64,000 nucleotides of DNA from Nannochloris sp. 'desiccata' (Eukaryota > Chlorophyta > Trebouxiophyceae > Chlorellales > Chlorellaceae). The stretch is from NCBI GenBank assembly GCA_019044685.2, contig JAGTXX020000015.1, positions 1,054,001 through 1,118,000 on the forward strand. The letters are read 5' to 3'. Position numbers and translations under genes: made by a program. Each line of letters opens with the position of its first letter. Positions within the stretch are counted from its first letter, which is position 1. This document shows, in pieces, positions 30,162-42,740 of the stretch. The notes under the pieces were generated by a model. It searched no databases, was not told where the DNA came from, and saw nothing but the letters and a program-made list of their open reading frames with translations.

Positions 30162-31923
30162 ATGGTCACCACAAGGTACAAAGCTGCGGTGGAGTCTGGA
30201 GAGGCCCCTCCTCAAGCTCGAAAACGCTACACAGAGATCGGATTGGAAGAGTTTGAAGAAGGTAGGTACTTGAGATTGGAATATACTGGGGAATGAAACA
30301 TTGAAAGAAGAGGAACAGGCTTTTGAAAACCAGTGCTGCTAGTGTAAAGGCAACGCGAGAGCGTCTCCTCTCTCATATAATACTCTCTCCCCTTCCCTTG
30401 GACGTTGTTATTGTTCCTATAACAATACATTCTTTCGTTAAATTGCTGCAGAAATGTCTGAACACGATGAAAAATACGGTGAAACCTCCCCCAAACGGGG
30501 TAAGAAGGGCAAAAAAGGAGGTGGTGGTGCCGCTGCGGGAGAAAAAAAAAGAGGTCGCCCCTCAAAGAAAATGGGTGGTAGAGAATTACAGCATGAGGAG
30601 CATTCTCCTCCTGAAAGCGATGAAGAAGCAAAGAAAATGAGATTGGCTGCTGAAGAGCCTCAGCAGGCCCCCCAGCAGCCCCAGCAGCAGGAGCCTGCAC
30701 AACAAGAAGAAGGAGAGGAGATGCTGTTGCCTCCTGAACCCCCCCAGTTTGCCGAGGCAGCTGCTCCTCAAGAAGAACAACAGCAGGAACAAGCTGAGCA
30801 AGAGCAACAGACTGTTGAGCCTGAGACTCAAGGCATGGAAGAGGGACTAGCAAAATACGTATTTCAAGGAGAAGAAGAACAGCCCACCCAAGCTGAAGAA
30901 GGCGGTGCGACGGCACCTCCCTCCGCTGCTGCTGTCATGGAAACCCAGGAAGCGGAAGCACCTGCTGCTGCTGAAGCCCACCCTGTGGAGGAAGAAAAAC
31001 AACAACAGCAAGAACAAGAGCAGCCCAAAACTGAAGAGCCTCCTGCTACCACCACCACCACCGCCGCCGCTGCTCCCACTGAAGTCGAGGGAACAGTCGA
31101 ACAAGGCCGTCTCTTATTTTTCTACAGGCCAAAAGTCGGCCTCGAAGAAGCTTCTTCCCTTTCTGAAGTCCAACGTTTCTACATGATATTTGCACCCCAG
31201 GCTACTGGCCGTAAACCTCGTCTTGCTGTTCTAGGCAAGAAACGCTTACCTAGGGTCTCCGGCCACGAACGATTCTTCGGTTTTATTGAAGCTGTCGGCG
31301 ACTCTGTCGAGAGCTTGACGGCAGAACTTGGACCGAAAAGCTACGAAACAAAAACACGTGGAACTCGCCATGTAGCTGCAGCTCGTGCAGTAGGAGAAGC
31401 TACGTATGCGATCGTAAATCTTGGGGGATCTGGAGCTGGTGCTGGGAGGACTAATTTGGTGCTGAAATTAATTGTACCGCAGCAGCCGGGCGAGGTACAG
31501 GAAGATTTCGCGATTCCTCAAGAAGGCTCGTATGCATTTTCTATTAAGAATCCCAAGAATGAACCCAGCTTTACTCAGCAAGGAGGAGCTGAAGGAGAAG
31601 CCGCTGGGGGCAGTGGCGGTACCGGTACTATTGGGCTGGAACAGAAAGCCGAATATACTCCCGAGAAAAAAAAGGAATTTGGGAATTATGCATGGATAGG
31701 ATGCACTGATCCTTCTCTTTTGGAGTACGAGAGGTGTGAGTTTCTGCTGGTTGGGGTTGGTACTGCTGCTGGTGAGCTGATGGGCGGGGCGGGAAGCGGT
31801 AATGAGTGTGCGGAGTCTGATGAGGAATGCTTGCTGCAAGAAATGAAAAAGGAGATTTTTGGAGATGAAAATGAAGACGTAGCGGTGGAGATGCAGCCTG
31901 CGGAGACAGGAGAATGGAAATAA
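30162..31923 (+). CDS. AT-hook protein with conserved-looking C-terminal domain, unknown function
   Basis: Exon 1 (30162-30261) and exon 2 (30452-31923) join over a 190-nt intron with a G|GTAGGT donor and TGCTGCAG acceptor in matching phase, giving 523 residues. A basic region with the AT-hook core KKRGRPSKK (about residues 66-74) suggests binding in the DNA minor groove. About 175 residues of Gln/Glu/Ala/Pro tracts follow. From about nt 31090 there is a folded-looking domain with RLLFFYRPKVGLEEASSL, VQRFYMIFAP, KPRLAVLGKKRLPRVSGHER, YETKTRGTRH and EGSYAFSIKNP. I do not recognise a named family for it. An acidic tail ends the protein. Likely nuclear by inference from the AT-hook. An alternative is that translation starts at ATG 30454 and exon 1 is untranslated. 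Confidence 0.7.
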
Positions 31924-32665
31924 ATAAAACGACAAAAAAGCGTTGAGGAAATTAATTTTGAAAGGCGGGTGGTTTTGCATGCTGGTTTGTTTGTTGTACT
32001 ATTGTGTTGTGTTGTCCCATATTATGACTTTTGCGCTTTTGTTCCGTGTTTAGATGCTTTGATATGACGATCCTGTGTAACGAAAATTTGAATCGTTTGA
32101 TTTCGGAGAATTGTCCCGGAAGTCCTGTCGGCAGAGATTCGAAGCAAGCAAAGAGTTCGCTTCGATATCTTGGCTTGTTGGCGATTTATGACCGCCACCT
32201 TACCATTGCCAGCATTTCTATTTAAGTTTAGGACCTTGGTTATTGTCTGAGCCACTGGCACGGTCCCTCCAGGGCCTCTCCTCTAGGCTTTGTAATTTCT
32301 GGCAATCAGCATTCACTCTAGCCACGAACCAAAGGTAGGGATGATCCTCTAACCAGTCGAAATTAATATAGCCGATACTAGAGGGCTGCGGTTTTCCGTC
32401 ATTGGAGCTAGTTTCGAACTTATTTGTCAGCAAAAAGTTGAATTCGGTAATAGTAGGCTACAATGAGTCGTTTCAGGGCGTAACGCACGGGTTCAGGCCA
32501 ATTACAAGTCCTTCAATATCTAATCAAACAATGCCGTTGGAATTTATCTGACCATTTCCCCTCCTATGCCCTTTGCAGAAGCATCATCGATACTTTTTTG
32601 TATCTATTTCCTGATGTTCAACTAAAGCCTCTCTCCCCTTTATAAAAACATTTCTGGTCACACAA
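31924..32665. other. Intergenic, no gene seen
   Basis: 742 bp between the AT-hook gene and the RING gene. Short ORFs occur on both strands but show no family signs or splice context. It should contain the RING gene promoter. Confidence 0.45.
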
Positions 32666-33775
32666 ATGAACCGTCTCTTCCAAGTTACGGTCTACACAGG
32701 CCAGCAGCTCGTGTTAGAAGCTCTCCAACGCTGGCTTCAAAGACCATGCACCGAGCCGGATGTTCAGCGCCAGCGTCGTGCTAGCATAAAAAATCTAATT
32801 GTACTTCTCTTGAAAACCGCCGCAACCGGTGTTCTTGCCACTATCTTAGATGCTGCGATTGAATACCGTCGACGTCAACTTCTAGCTGCTGCAGAAGAGG
32901 ACCCCTTAGCAACAGACGATGGGAGCGGCAGTGGTAGCAGCAGCGGAACCTTGTCTCAATTAGCTTCTTCTGGATTCGGCCTGGGTCCACTTTCTCGTGC
33001 CGGTATTGCTGCTTGGAAAACGCGTCTTCTTATAGCTATCGACGAGATGGAACGTCAAGCGCATCAGTATGGTATTGAACCAACAATGCGATTTACACCA
33101 GCAACTCCAGGCAAGCTGCTTGAAGACGGTGAAATTGCCACGGCCTTGGCTGTGCCTGAAGGCAAGCTTGAGAGCGCTACAGCTGCTGCCGCAGCTGCAG
33201 TTGCTGCTTCTGCAACTGGAGGTAATGATAACGATGATCGCCAGGCTGCATTAGCTGCTACTGTAGAGCAATTGCAACAACTCGCGAAACTTGGCGGCGA
33301 CGATGCTGAACGCACTTTTGAAGAACGAGTTGATTCTCTACTCGATTCTCTTTTAGGAACAACAAGGACAACAACAAGGACAACAGGAGTTCATACTGCA
33401 CTTCATACTCCTATTAGCAGCAGATTAAAGGCATCAGCATCGACGCTTAGACTCACAACTAGCTGCAGCGACCTTGCTCTAGACTCCTGCTCTTCCGGAA
33501 AATCTCAGTCACCGTCTTCTACTTCAGAAAACGGCGGCAACTGTTCTGATCAGATTTGCCACATTTGCATGGATAGGTCTGTCGGTGTACAAGTCTTAGG
33601 ATGCCATCATGATTTGTGTTTTCAATGTGCACGTCGCTTGTGTGCTGGACAAGATCATGCTTTACCTCAATGCCCTTTTTGCCGTCAACCGATTAACGGA
33701 TTCTCTTCTTATACACCTACCCCAATGAGTTCTCCCGCCACTCTTGCAGCACAGGCAGCAACTACTGCCGTCTGA
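32666..33775 (+). CDS. RING-HC zinc finger protein, probable E3 ubiquitin ligase
   Basis: Intronless, 369 residues. The RING domain near the C-terminus reads CHICMDRSVGVQVLGCHHDL, then CFQCARRLC and CPFCRQPI, a C3HC4 arrangement closest to the RING of plant XB3/XBAT ligases. No ankyrin repeats are present, unlike XB3. The N-terminal 130 residues are helical with one hydrophobic patch (SIKNLIVLLLKTAATGVLATI) that could be a helix against a membrane. The middle is Ala/Ser/Thr-rich. RING proteins pass ubiquitin from an E2 to a substrate; substrate and site are unknown here. Confidence 0.78.
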   Translation: MNRLFQVTVYTGQQLVLEALQRWLQRPCTEPDVQRQRRASIKNLIVLLLKTAATGVLATILDAAIEYRRRQLLAAAEEDPLATDDGSGSGSSSGTLSQLASSGFGLGPLSRAGIAAWKTRLLIAIDEMERQAHQYGIEPTMRFTPATPGKLLEDGEIATALAVPEGKLESATAAAAAAVAASATGGNDNDDRQAALAATVEQLQQLAKLGGDDAERTFEERVDSLLDSLLGTTRTTTRTTGVHTALHTPISSRLKASASTLRLTTSCSDLALDSCSSGKSQSPSSTSENGGNCSDQICHICMDRSVGVQVLGCHHDLCFQCARRLCAGQDHALPQCPFCRQPINGFSSYTPTPMSSPATLAAQAATTAV

Positions 33776-34591
33776 GTGCAAGGGCTTAATTGAAAGCGCG
33801 AGAAGTCAGTTGAGCTTATAGAAGAAAGAAAGACAGCATGTAGAAACTAAAAGTAAGCAAGAAAGAATATTATCGACAATAGCGAAGCAATAAATTTTGC
33901 AAACTTTGCCTAAAACAGCGAAGAACAAGATGAATGAAGCCGATTGCAACAATGCTCATTAATGCGCTTAATAGATACACATCCCTCGAAGAAAAGAAAT
34001 AAGTAAAGTAAAGACACATCCCTCATGGTTTTGAAAGTCTCTACCCCTCTCTTTTGCTGCTTTCCTCCTTATCACATCCTCTTTGCCTGGCAGATACTAA
34101 TTAAACTATAGTTGTACAACGATATTTACATGCCCTCTTTTGAACAAATATACACGAAATATAAATACATGACCTCTCCCTTTTCATTTTATTTTAGAAT
34201 TGTACCCCCGTCACCTCCTGTCGTGATGGGGGGTTTTTTTTTTTTTCTCTTTCTTTTTTTGCCTTCCCACTTTTCCTCCCACATCGTTTCCACCGTACTT
34301 CATTAGTTTCCCTACGATTAATTTTAGCGCTATCTTAACTGTTTAGCTTACATACCTCTCTCGTGTTTTTAGGTTTTAAGTTTACTACTCTTATCTTTCC
34401 TCCGACCGCTGTGCAACAGTTTAAATTAAAAAATAAAAAAAGAACTCCTTGTTTCTGTATACTCACTCAAGCCATCAGCCCTACTTTAATGTAATGTGTC
34501 CTAGCGTCAGTTCTTACAGAATAACAAAGTAGCAGGTTGTAGAACAAGAAAGAAAGAAGGTAGAGGAGGTCCGAGGGATAAAGATAGAAAA
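33776..34591. other. Intergenic between convergent genes, no gene seen
   Basis: 816 bp holding the 3' UTRs of the RING gene and TMCO1. It contains a homopolymer T run at about 34235 and several T-rich stretches. No RNA gene or conserved ORF was seen. Confidence 0.5.
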
Positions 34592-35240
34592 TTACTGAGT
34601 CTTAAATGCTTTGGGCACCGGCGGGCGAGCTTGCTGCATTCTACGAGATGGACCCCAGGTAAATACTTGCTTAAAGATGGCACGGAAACACGCTTGGCAT
34701 AGCATGAAGACAAACAACGCTGAGCCCTCTCTCGGGTCTGCTCCTTCGAGACCACGATGTGTTGTTTTGAGCATGAAATTAGGGGGGAGGAAAGGGAGGC
34801 GTACGACGACAACTCCGCTATACATACGGGGGAGGAAGCGCCAAGCGAGGAAAAGGGAGGCCATTACCTGTAAATTAAGTAAAGACAAAGCGGTGAAAAA
34901 CGATCCAAATTTGGTCGAGTTTTATTTGAAGGAGAAGAAAAGAATACTGAAATCATCAATGCCTAAGACTTACGATAGCTCCGGCCTTCATGTTGACTAC
35001 AGCCAGCTGCTTGCCGCACTCTTCCTCCCAAGAGGTCAGTTTGGCTTGATTTTTCTTCAATGATTTTGAACTGCTGGCATCACGAGCTACTTCCACCTTT
35101 GCCGCTTGTTTCTCTACATTGGCTTTGAGTGCGCGGAACGATGGGGTCCTGTATATTAGAAAATATTGTATGAGCTCTGTTCCCAATGTCAGTGCAAAGG
35201 CCAGTCCAATCACGCCAAATAAAGCGCTCGTGTCCACCAT
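34592..35240 (-). CDS. TMCO1: TMCO1-like ER membrane protein (Oxa1/Get1 superfamily)
   Basis: Exons 35240-34974 and 34867-34592 join over a 106-nt intron, giving 180 residues. Exon 1 starts with a membrane helix (LFGVIGLAFALTLGTELIQY), then a coiled-coil basic stretch as in TMCO1. Exon 2 has a hydrophobic segment, GVVVVRLPFLPPNF, LKTTHRGLEG, a last helix (SALFVFMLCQACFRAIFKQV) and a tail with WGPSRRM, matching the TMCO1 end. TMCO1 acts with the ribosome-bound translocon that inserts multi-pass proteins in the ER; a calcium-leak role has also been proposed. Length equals the family's usual about 180-190. It is convergent with the RING gene. Confidence 0.88.
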
Positions 35241-35502
35241 CGTAACGTTATTCTCATAGAAGTGCTAATTCTGAATCATTAAAATACAATTTTATGTTGA
35301 AAGCTGTGCCAGTAGCTTAGGTTTTACATGAAATGAGAGCTTATGCTCTGCTCTATAATCCGCTGTCTCTGCTGCTTCAAACAAAGTTTGAACCAGCTGT
35401 GTAAACTAGTATCTATTTGATGTCCTTTGAAAGATTAAAAGCTAATTGTTACAGGGGGTTTTCGAGGTCATTAAGACCACTAGATTTATATAAATTTTTA
35501 TT

Positions 35503-36349
35503 TTACTTTTTGCCACCAACACCGACAGTCTTACCACGGCGGCCAGTAGTCTTGGTGTGCTGGCCACGCACGGTAAGTCCCCAGTAGTGACGGAGACCAC
35601 GATGGTTCCTGATCTTCTTCAAACGTTCGAGATCATCACGCATCTTGGTATCAAGCTGAGAGGAAGTCAACTGGCTGTATTTGCCGTCCTTGACATCCTT
35701 CTGCCTGTTAAGGAAATAATCGGGGATCTTGTAGGCACGGGGGTTGCTAACAATGTTCATGACAGCCTCAAGTTCTTCAGCACTGAGCTCACCGGCACGC
35801 TTGGTAAGGTCAACTTCGGCCTTCTTGCAGCAAATGTTAGAGAAGCGGCGACCAATACCCCTGATGGCAGTCAGGGCGTACATGACCTTTTCCTTGCCAT
35901 CTACGTTAGTATTGAGAATACGTAAAATGTGACTGAAATGATCGGGTTGCATAAGAGACTGCAAATAGAGTAAGAAAGAAAAATGGTCAGTAAACTTGTA
36001 AGCAACATTTTAGTCGATTAAACCCCCAAAATGCATGCCAGATGAGACATCAATGCTGCCGAGCCATCGAATTCCACGCAGTAAAGCTTATCAATGTTCA
36101 AACAGGGGATTTTTGATGATAAAAAGACGGACAGCGAGAGTAGGCTGAATTTAATCATGTCATCATCTCTTGTATGTGAATCCACATTCTCACTGCCGCT
36201 TCATAACATTATCATCGTAGTATCTATAAGACATCCAAAAGATAATACTCTAGCCTTCTCTTCTAAGAAATGCTACCCTTGGCAATTTCAAGCTGAACAG
36301 CGACATTTGATGGCTGCCTAACCCAGCCCCGCAAACTACTTACCCCCAT
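35503..36349 (-). CDS. RPS18: 40S ribosomal protein uS13 (RPS18)
   Basis: Cytosolic ribosomal protein at the head of the small subunit, contacting tRNA and the large subunit. Exon 2 (35958-35503) encodes almost all of it: [19 protein letters not shown], the helix-two-turn-helix with [19 protein letters not shown], and the basic tail [20 protein letters not shown]. The start is supplied by a tiny first coding exon, 36349-36344 (ATG GGG), joined over a 385-nt intron with GTAAGT donor and TTTGCAG acceptor. The spliced protein is 153 residues, standard for the family. Without exon 1 the ORF would begin at an internal Met just upstream of the conserved region, so the split start is likely though short. 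Confidence 0.92.
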
Positions 36350-37042
36350 GGTTGCTCCTATTTGCCGTTCAGATACGTGTAGACGCCTGCTTGGCTTTTG
36401 AAAGAGGACGTAGCAGACCTTGGGCCTAAGCTTTGTTGCGGCAGGCAGGCCAAATGCCGGGGTCGATTGCCTTCGCCTTCGAGAATTCAATTGAATTCCA
36501 CTGAGAGCGCCAATGTGAGTCCAAATTTGCAGGTGGCGCATTGGGTGTTCATTTATTAATCGATTTTCAAACTACTTGCTATGTACCAAGACGCCAACTG
36601 CTTCCTAGAAATAGCGTCCATGCCATTTTGCATCAATACTTTGCTTTTGGCAGTCCCCGCTTACCGCCCGGGCCTAAACTTAAATACTAAACTAAAACAA
36701 CGGCTACTTAATTAAAAGACCACTGTCAGAGCCTAATATCACAGCAGGAACACTTTGCAAGACCGCCTATGAAGGGTAGATGATTGCTCGCTCATCTTTG
36801 CAAGGAACTGAGAGAGAGACCTACCTACCGCCTACACAGTCCCAGATGAAGTTTTCATTATTTCTATTTCTACTTCTTTCACCATTATTTTTAAAACAAC
36901 CAAGTAAATATGCCATACTATATTAAGATAAATGAGCAGTAACTATTTATTTTATCCTCATACCCTTCAGATTTAATATTCTGGTTTGAATCTGAAATTT
37001 AATTAATAACTCACAACCCCCATTTTCGCTGCGATCCTCGTC
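36350..37042. promoter_or_regulatory. Divergent promoter region RPS18 / C3HC zinc-finger gene
   Basis: 693 bp between two outward-facing genes. No ORF with coding signs on either strand. An acgt-free GC-rich part at about 36420-36530 next to RPS18 may be its promoter. Confidence 0.4.
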
Positions 37043-38971
37043 ATGGCTGACGATCAGAAAGATAAAGAGCGTTTGAAAAAGGCCCTCGATGCCATGATCT
37101 TCCTCCCTCACCTCAAAGATCGCCAAGCTCAATCCGTCCTGGCTGCTTTGATCCCCGACGACAAGGCTCCTCGAGCTACAGGCCGACCCTGGGACCGTGG
37201 CGACCTCTTCCGCCGCTTGAAAACCTTCAAATCATCCACCTGGTTTGCCAAACCCAACTCAATCTCTCCAGAAGAGTGCGCTCGAAGAGGATGGCAAAAT
37301 ACAGACATCGACGTCATTACCTGTGAGTCTTGTAAAGCTGTAGTCAGTTGCCCTATTCCGATACAACTTCTCCCAGATGAAGCGCAACAAGTAGCAGAAA
37401 AGTATGCTAAACAGGTATGTGACTCTCACGCTGTGGGCTGCCCATGGAGATCTACAACCTGCTCTCTTTCTCTTTTACATTTCCCGCACATGCCCAAAAG
37501 TGCTGTGGGATTAGATTTTGCTGAAAGAACAACAACTCTCCAAAGAGTTCTGTGCTTGCCTCCAATAGACCCCGCTGCTGTAGAAACTCTGTGCGCAGGT
37601 CCTCTAGGGTCTATTGTAGCACAGGTAATAGAAAATGGACCTTTGGTAGGAGGAGCGGGAACAGCATTAGAAAACCAGAAAAATAAAAATGATAATTCTA
37701 GTATCAACGATGCTCTGCTCACCTCCAATGGGGTGGCGACATGCGAACAAGAGGCATATACACGTAGATTACGGGCTATAGCCCTCTGTGGATGGGGATT
37801 AGAGATCCTTTCTTCTTCTTCTCAGGGAGAGGAACAAAGTGCCGCTGCAGCTCAGCAATGTAGGGTTGGACCTGAGAGTTCAATGCTCTCGTGTGCATTA
37901 TGCGGTGCGAGAGCAGGCTTGTGGACTAATTTTCCTCAATGCACACCACAGAATATTGCTGCTACTGCTCTCTCTCCAACCTCTGGGAGACAATCAAAAT
38001 TACAAGCACATGCAGTTTCAAAAACAGCAGTGGGCAAAGTAGGACAGTCTGGGCGTACTCCTGCGAAACCAATACCGACATTAGCAGGCACAGCAGCAGC
38101 AAAGAGTCCGCTTCAAAGTCCTGGTACTATAGGCAGCGGTGGTAGCTTACACCGGCATGTCGCCGTGAATGTTGCCACAACCATCGCCGGAGGCTCTATT
38201 GACGAATCTTGGGGAAATGGCGGCGGTGTGTTTGGTAGAAGCCCTCCTCTGTTTGGAGCACCTGTATTTGGTGGAGTATCTCCTCCTCCTCTGTCTTCGT
38301 CTGCTGCTATTGCTGCTGCTGCTGCTGCTGAAGGAGAGTCTGTGCCTGCTTTTGGATTTGCTGCCTTGAGGGCTGCAGAACCTGGAGCGACCAATTCTTC
38401 TCAAGTTTTAGTACATCAAGGTGCGAAGAGACGTAGAGATGACGCTGCATGGGTAGAAGCTACGCTAGCCGGAGAGGATGCTGGTTATGGTAGTAATAAG
38501 CGTCAGCACAACACAACTGCCAAGGCACCACATGCTACTGAAGCAACAATACGTCCTCCTCCTTCTGCTCCCCCTCCTCCTCCTCCTGCTGTCTTGGTTG
38601 CCCCTGTGCCACCTCAGTCTATCCTTCAGGAATATCGCAGCATGCAAACCTTACCTTTAGATCCCATTGCATTACACCGCCCTTTCTGCCCTTGGGTTCA
38701 TGCTGCTGGTGGCAGTACCGGCAGTACGAGTAGTACGAGTGATCGTGCTGTACCTGCGGTATTATGTGGATGGCAATGGTGTGCACAGCAACTCGGACCT
38801 GAGACAAGTGGCCTCCTCTTTGGCAGTCCAGGTGTCATGGGTGGCGGTGGCGGTGATCAAGAAGATGATGAAGACGGTCACGGGGTTGGAGATGGAGGTC
38901 GTGCTGCTGCATGGAACCCTGCGGCAGTGCTGCGCAATGCATTATCAAAGGTCGAAGTAAAGAAGTCGTAG
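37043..38971 (+). CDS. C3HC zinc-finger protein, NIPA/Rsm1 (ZC3HC1) family
   Basis: Intronless, 642 residues. Residues about 45-170 hold the C3HC domain: RPWDRGDLFRRLKTFKSSTW, ARRGWQNTDIDVITCESC and CDSHAVGCPWRSTTC. The second half-domain has CALCGARAGLW at about residue 285 and a distal HRPFCPWV ... LCGWQWC pair near residue 555-580, as in ZC3HC1 where the second BIR-like part is split by a long insert. The insert is Ala/Gly/Ser/Pro-rich with a basic patch (GAKRRRDDA) that may be a nuclear localisation signal. ZC3HC1 binds the nuclear basket in animals; the yeast member affects mRNA export. Role here is inferred from family. Confidence 0.83.
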   Translation: MADDQKDKERLKKALDAMIFLPHLKDRQAQSVLAALIPDDKAPRATGRPWDRGDLFRRLKTFKSSTWFAKPNSISPEECARRGWQNTDIDVITCESCKAVVSCPIPIQLLPDEAQQVAEKYAKQVCDSHAVGCPWRSTTCSLSLLHFPHMPKSAVGLDFAERTTTLQRVLCLPPIDPAAVETLCAGPLGSIVAQVIENGPLVGGAGTALENQKNKNDNSSINDALLTSNGVATCEQEAYTRRLRAIALCGWGLEILSSSSQGEEQSAAAAQQCRVGPESSMLSCALCGARAGLWTNFPQCTPQNIAATALSPTSGRQSKLQAHAVSKTAVGKVGQSGRTPAKPIPTLAGTAAAKSPLQSPGTIGSGGSLHRHVAVNVATTIAGGSIDESWGNGGGVFGRSPPLFGAPVFGGVSPPPLSSSAAIAAAAAAEGESVPAFGFAALRAAEPGATNSSQVLVHQGAKRRRDDAAWVEATLAGEDAGYGSNKRQHNTTAKAPHATEATIRPPPSAPPPPPPAVLVAPVPPQSILQEYRSMQTLPLDPIALHRPFCPWVHAAGGSTGSTSSTSDRAVPAVLCGWQWCAQQLGPETSGLLFGSPGVMGGGGGDQEDDEDGHGVGDGGRAAAWNPAAVLRNALSKVEVKKS

Positions 38972-39254
38972 CAAATAGATGAATTCATAAAATGTGTTCT
39001 GAGAGGTCATGATACATATTCCCGTTGCCAGTTGGAAAATAGTAAAAAAGTATTTAGTAATGTTACACTATTCGTAGCTATAGAGTATTGTAATAGCGTA
39101 GAAATGAATCATTGAATGAAAACTTCTTGTTCTTTAGTATATAACAAACAAACAAATTAAACATAGATAGGTGAAAAAGAAAACACTTTTTTCTTTCTAC
39201 CGTATTGATATTCTTCTTCTTGATATATCTCATAGTTTTTGCTAATACTTTTTC
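38972..39254. terminator. Convergent 3' flanks
   Basis: 283 bp of AT-rich DNA with the 3' ends of the C3HC gene and phytoene desaturase. No poly(A) signal can be fixed with confidence. Confidence 0.3.
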
Positions 39255-40973
<1,719 letters not shown>

Positions 40974-41280
40974 CTAAAGCAGTGGCGCAATGCTGAATGA
41001 TCGTGCTTTGTCCTATAAATTGAAATATATACAATGTGCTTGGAATAACGCACAGTTGAAATTTAAATTTATGGCTAAAATTTTGTGGTTGCTCAAAAAA
41101 AGCAGGTAAGCCACCCGATTAGAATAGCCGCTCCCACTGGGACCCATTCTCGGTAGCCTGGCAGGATTAGAATGGGATAGAATGCCAAGTTGGAAACTTG
41201 GGAAAGCCTTTAGGCCAGGAACAGCCGTTGTATGCACAGTTCCTTGCATGTATCCTTTTAATATACATTTCTCAACATAA

Positions 41281-41960
41281 ATGGGTAGCCTTACAGCGCT
41301 GCCGAATGAGAAATTAACAGAAGAGGAATTTGCGAGGATTGAAAAAGTTGAGGTCGAAGAAGAGCCTGATGCCGAAGAGGAAGCAAAATCGACAGGGGTT
41401 CCTCTTTCCCAGATCATACGAGAGGAGGAGGAGGTTCAGGTTGCGCAACCGAGCAAGCGAGTTTGCTAAGAATTTTAGAAACTGCAACATGGTTTTCATG
41501 GTCGGGAGTGCTTTTCGACCTGCTCATTAGCATGTAGCCGATCTCCGTCAGATTAGCAACAACCCTGTGTGGGAGATTGCTTTAAGGGATTTTATTCAGG
41601 AATCCTTCCGTGAACAAGATCGCAATTCAAGTGCACAGTTCATCGTTCCTGTTGGCTCGAATTGCGATCCAGAGGACCACAGCAAGGCCCTCAGCTTGGC
41701 TGTGGAAGAAGGAATATTCTCCCGTAAACAGCATGAGCTATTTTCCGGCATACTGCAGAAATTGAGGAAAAAGAGAGGCACTCTTCAAACATTTCCTGCA
41801 TTGATCTTGATCTCCGCTGCTCCCAGATTGTTAACTCGTCCGTGTGTCCCTATGTGTAGAGAAAAAAGCAAAGTTTAAGATCAGAAGGAAGCTTCCTGTT
41901 TCTTCTAATCAAGCTGGTCGTCCAGTCGCATCAAGAATGCAAGGAGAAGAGGACTTGTTA
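41281..41960 (+). pseudogene. Unrecognised gene, left-arm copy (probably broken or spliced)
   Basis: An ORF from ATG 41281 to 41469 encodes an acidic 62-residue piece (LTEEEFARIEKVEVEEEPDA). After a stop, an open frame from about 41534 to 41800 encodes VADLRQISNNPVWEIALRD and EDHSKALSLAVEEGIFSRKQ, then a basic helix (LQKLRKKRG). In the other arm this continues, after a possible intron, into a basic region and SRMQGEEDLLFSA. Joining exons would need a splice between 41440 and 41530 that I cannot fix. I recognise no family. It may be a gene of a mobile element or a duplicated host gene. Confidence 0.4.
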
Positions 41961-42099
41961 TTTTCAGCTGAATATAACATAGAATACTAGTAGTAAAATT
42001 ATGCATTAAGTTCCCCAGAAATCATAATAAATCAAATAAATGAATAAGTTACTGTGTGATAGTAGTGCAAGAGCTATGATAAATTAGGTACATACCTCC

Positions 42100-42740
42100 A
42101 TCAATACCAGTTTTCTCGCCGCCATCAGCTGAAAATAACAAGTCTTCTTCTCCTTGCATTCTTGATGCGACTGGACGACCAGCTTGATTAGAAGAAACAG
42201 GAAGCTTCCTTCTGTTCTTAAACTTTGCTTTTTTCTCTGCACATTGGGGCACTGGGACGAGTTAACAACTGGGAGCAGCGGAGATCAAGATCAATGCAGG
42301 AAATGTTTGAATACAGTAGTGCACCTCTCTTTTTCCTCAATTTCTGCAGTATGCCGGAAAATAGCTCATACTGTTTGCGGGAGAATATTCCTTCTTCCAC
42401 AGCCAAGCTGAGGGCCTTGCTGTGGTCCTCTGGATCGCAATTCGAGCCATCAGGAACGAGGAACGATGAACTGTGCACTTGAATTGCGATCTTGTTCACG
42501 GAAGGATTCCTGAATAACATCCCTCAAAGCAATCTCCCACACAGGGTTGTTGCTAATCTGACGGAGATCGGCTACATGCTAATGAGCAGGTCGAAAAGCA
42601 CTCCCGACCATGAAAACCATGTTGCAGTTTCTAAAATTCTTAGCAAACTCGCTTGCTCGGTTGCGCAACCTGAACCTCCTCCTCCTCTCGTATATGATCT
42701 GGGAAAGAGGAACCCCTGGGAGCGGCTATTCTAATCGGGT
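42100..42740 (-). pseudogene. Unrecognised gene, right-arm copy (5' part deleted)
   Basis: Reverse copy of the same gene. It keeps the VADLRQISNNPVWE region and the EGIFSRKQYELFSG helix, then a likely intron (GTGCAC to TGTGCAG) and a basic segment ending SRMQGEEDLLFSADGGEKTG. It lacks the acidic ORF start present in the left arm, and small changes (an added cgttcct in the middle) disturb the frame. It is probably not a complete gene. Confidence 0.4.
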
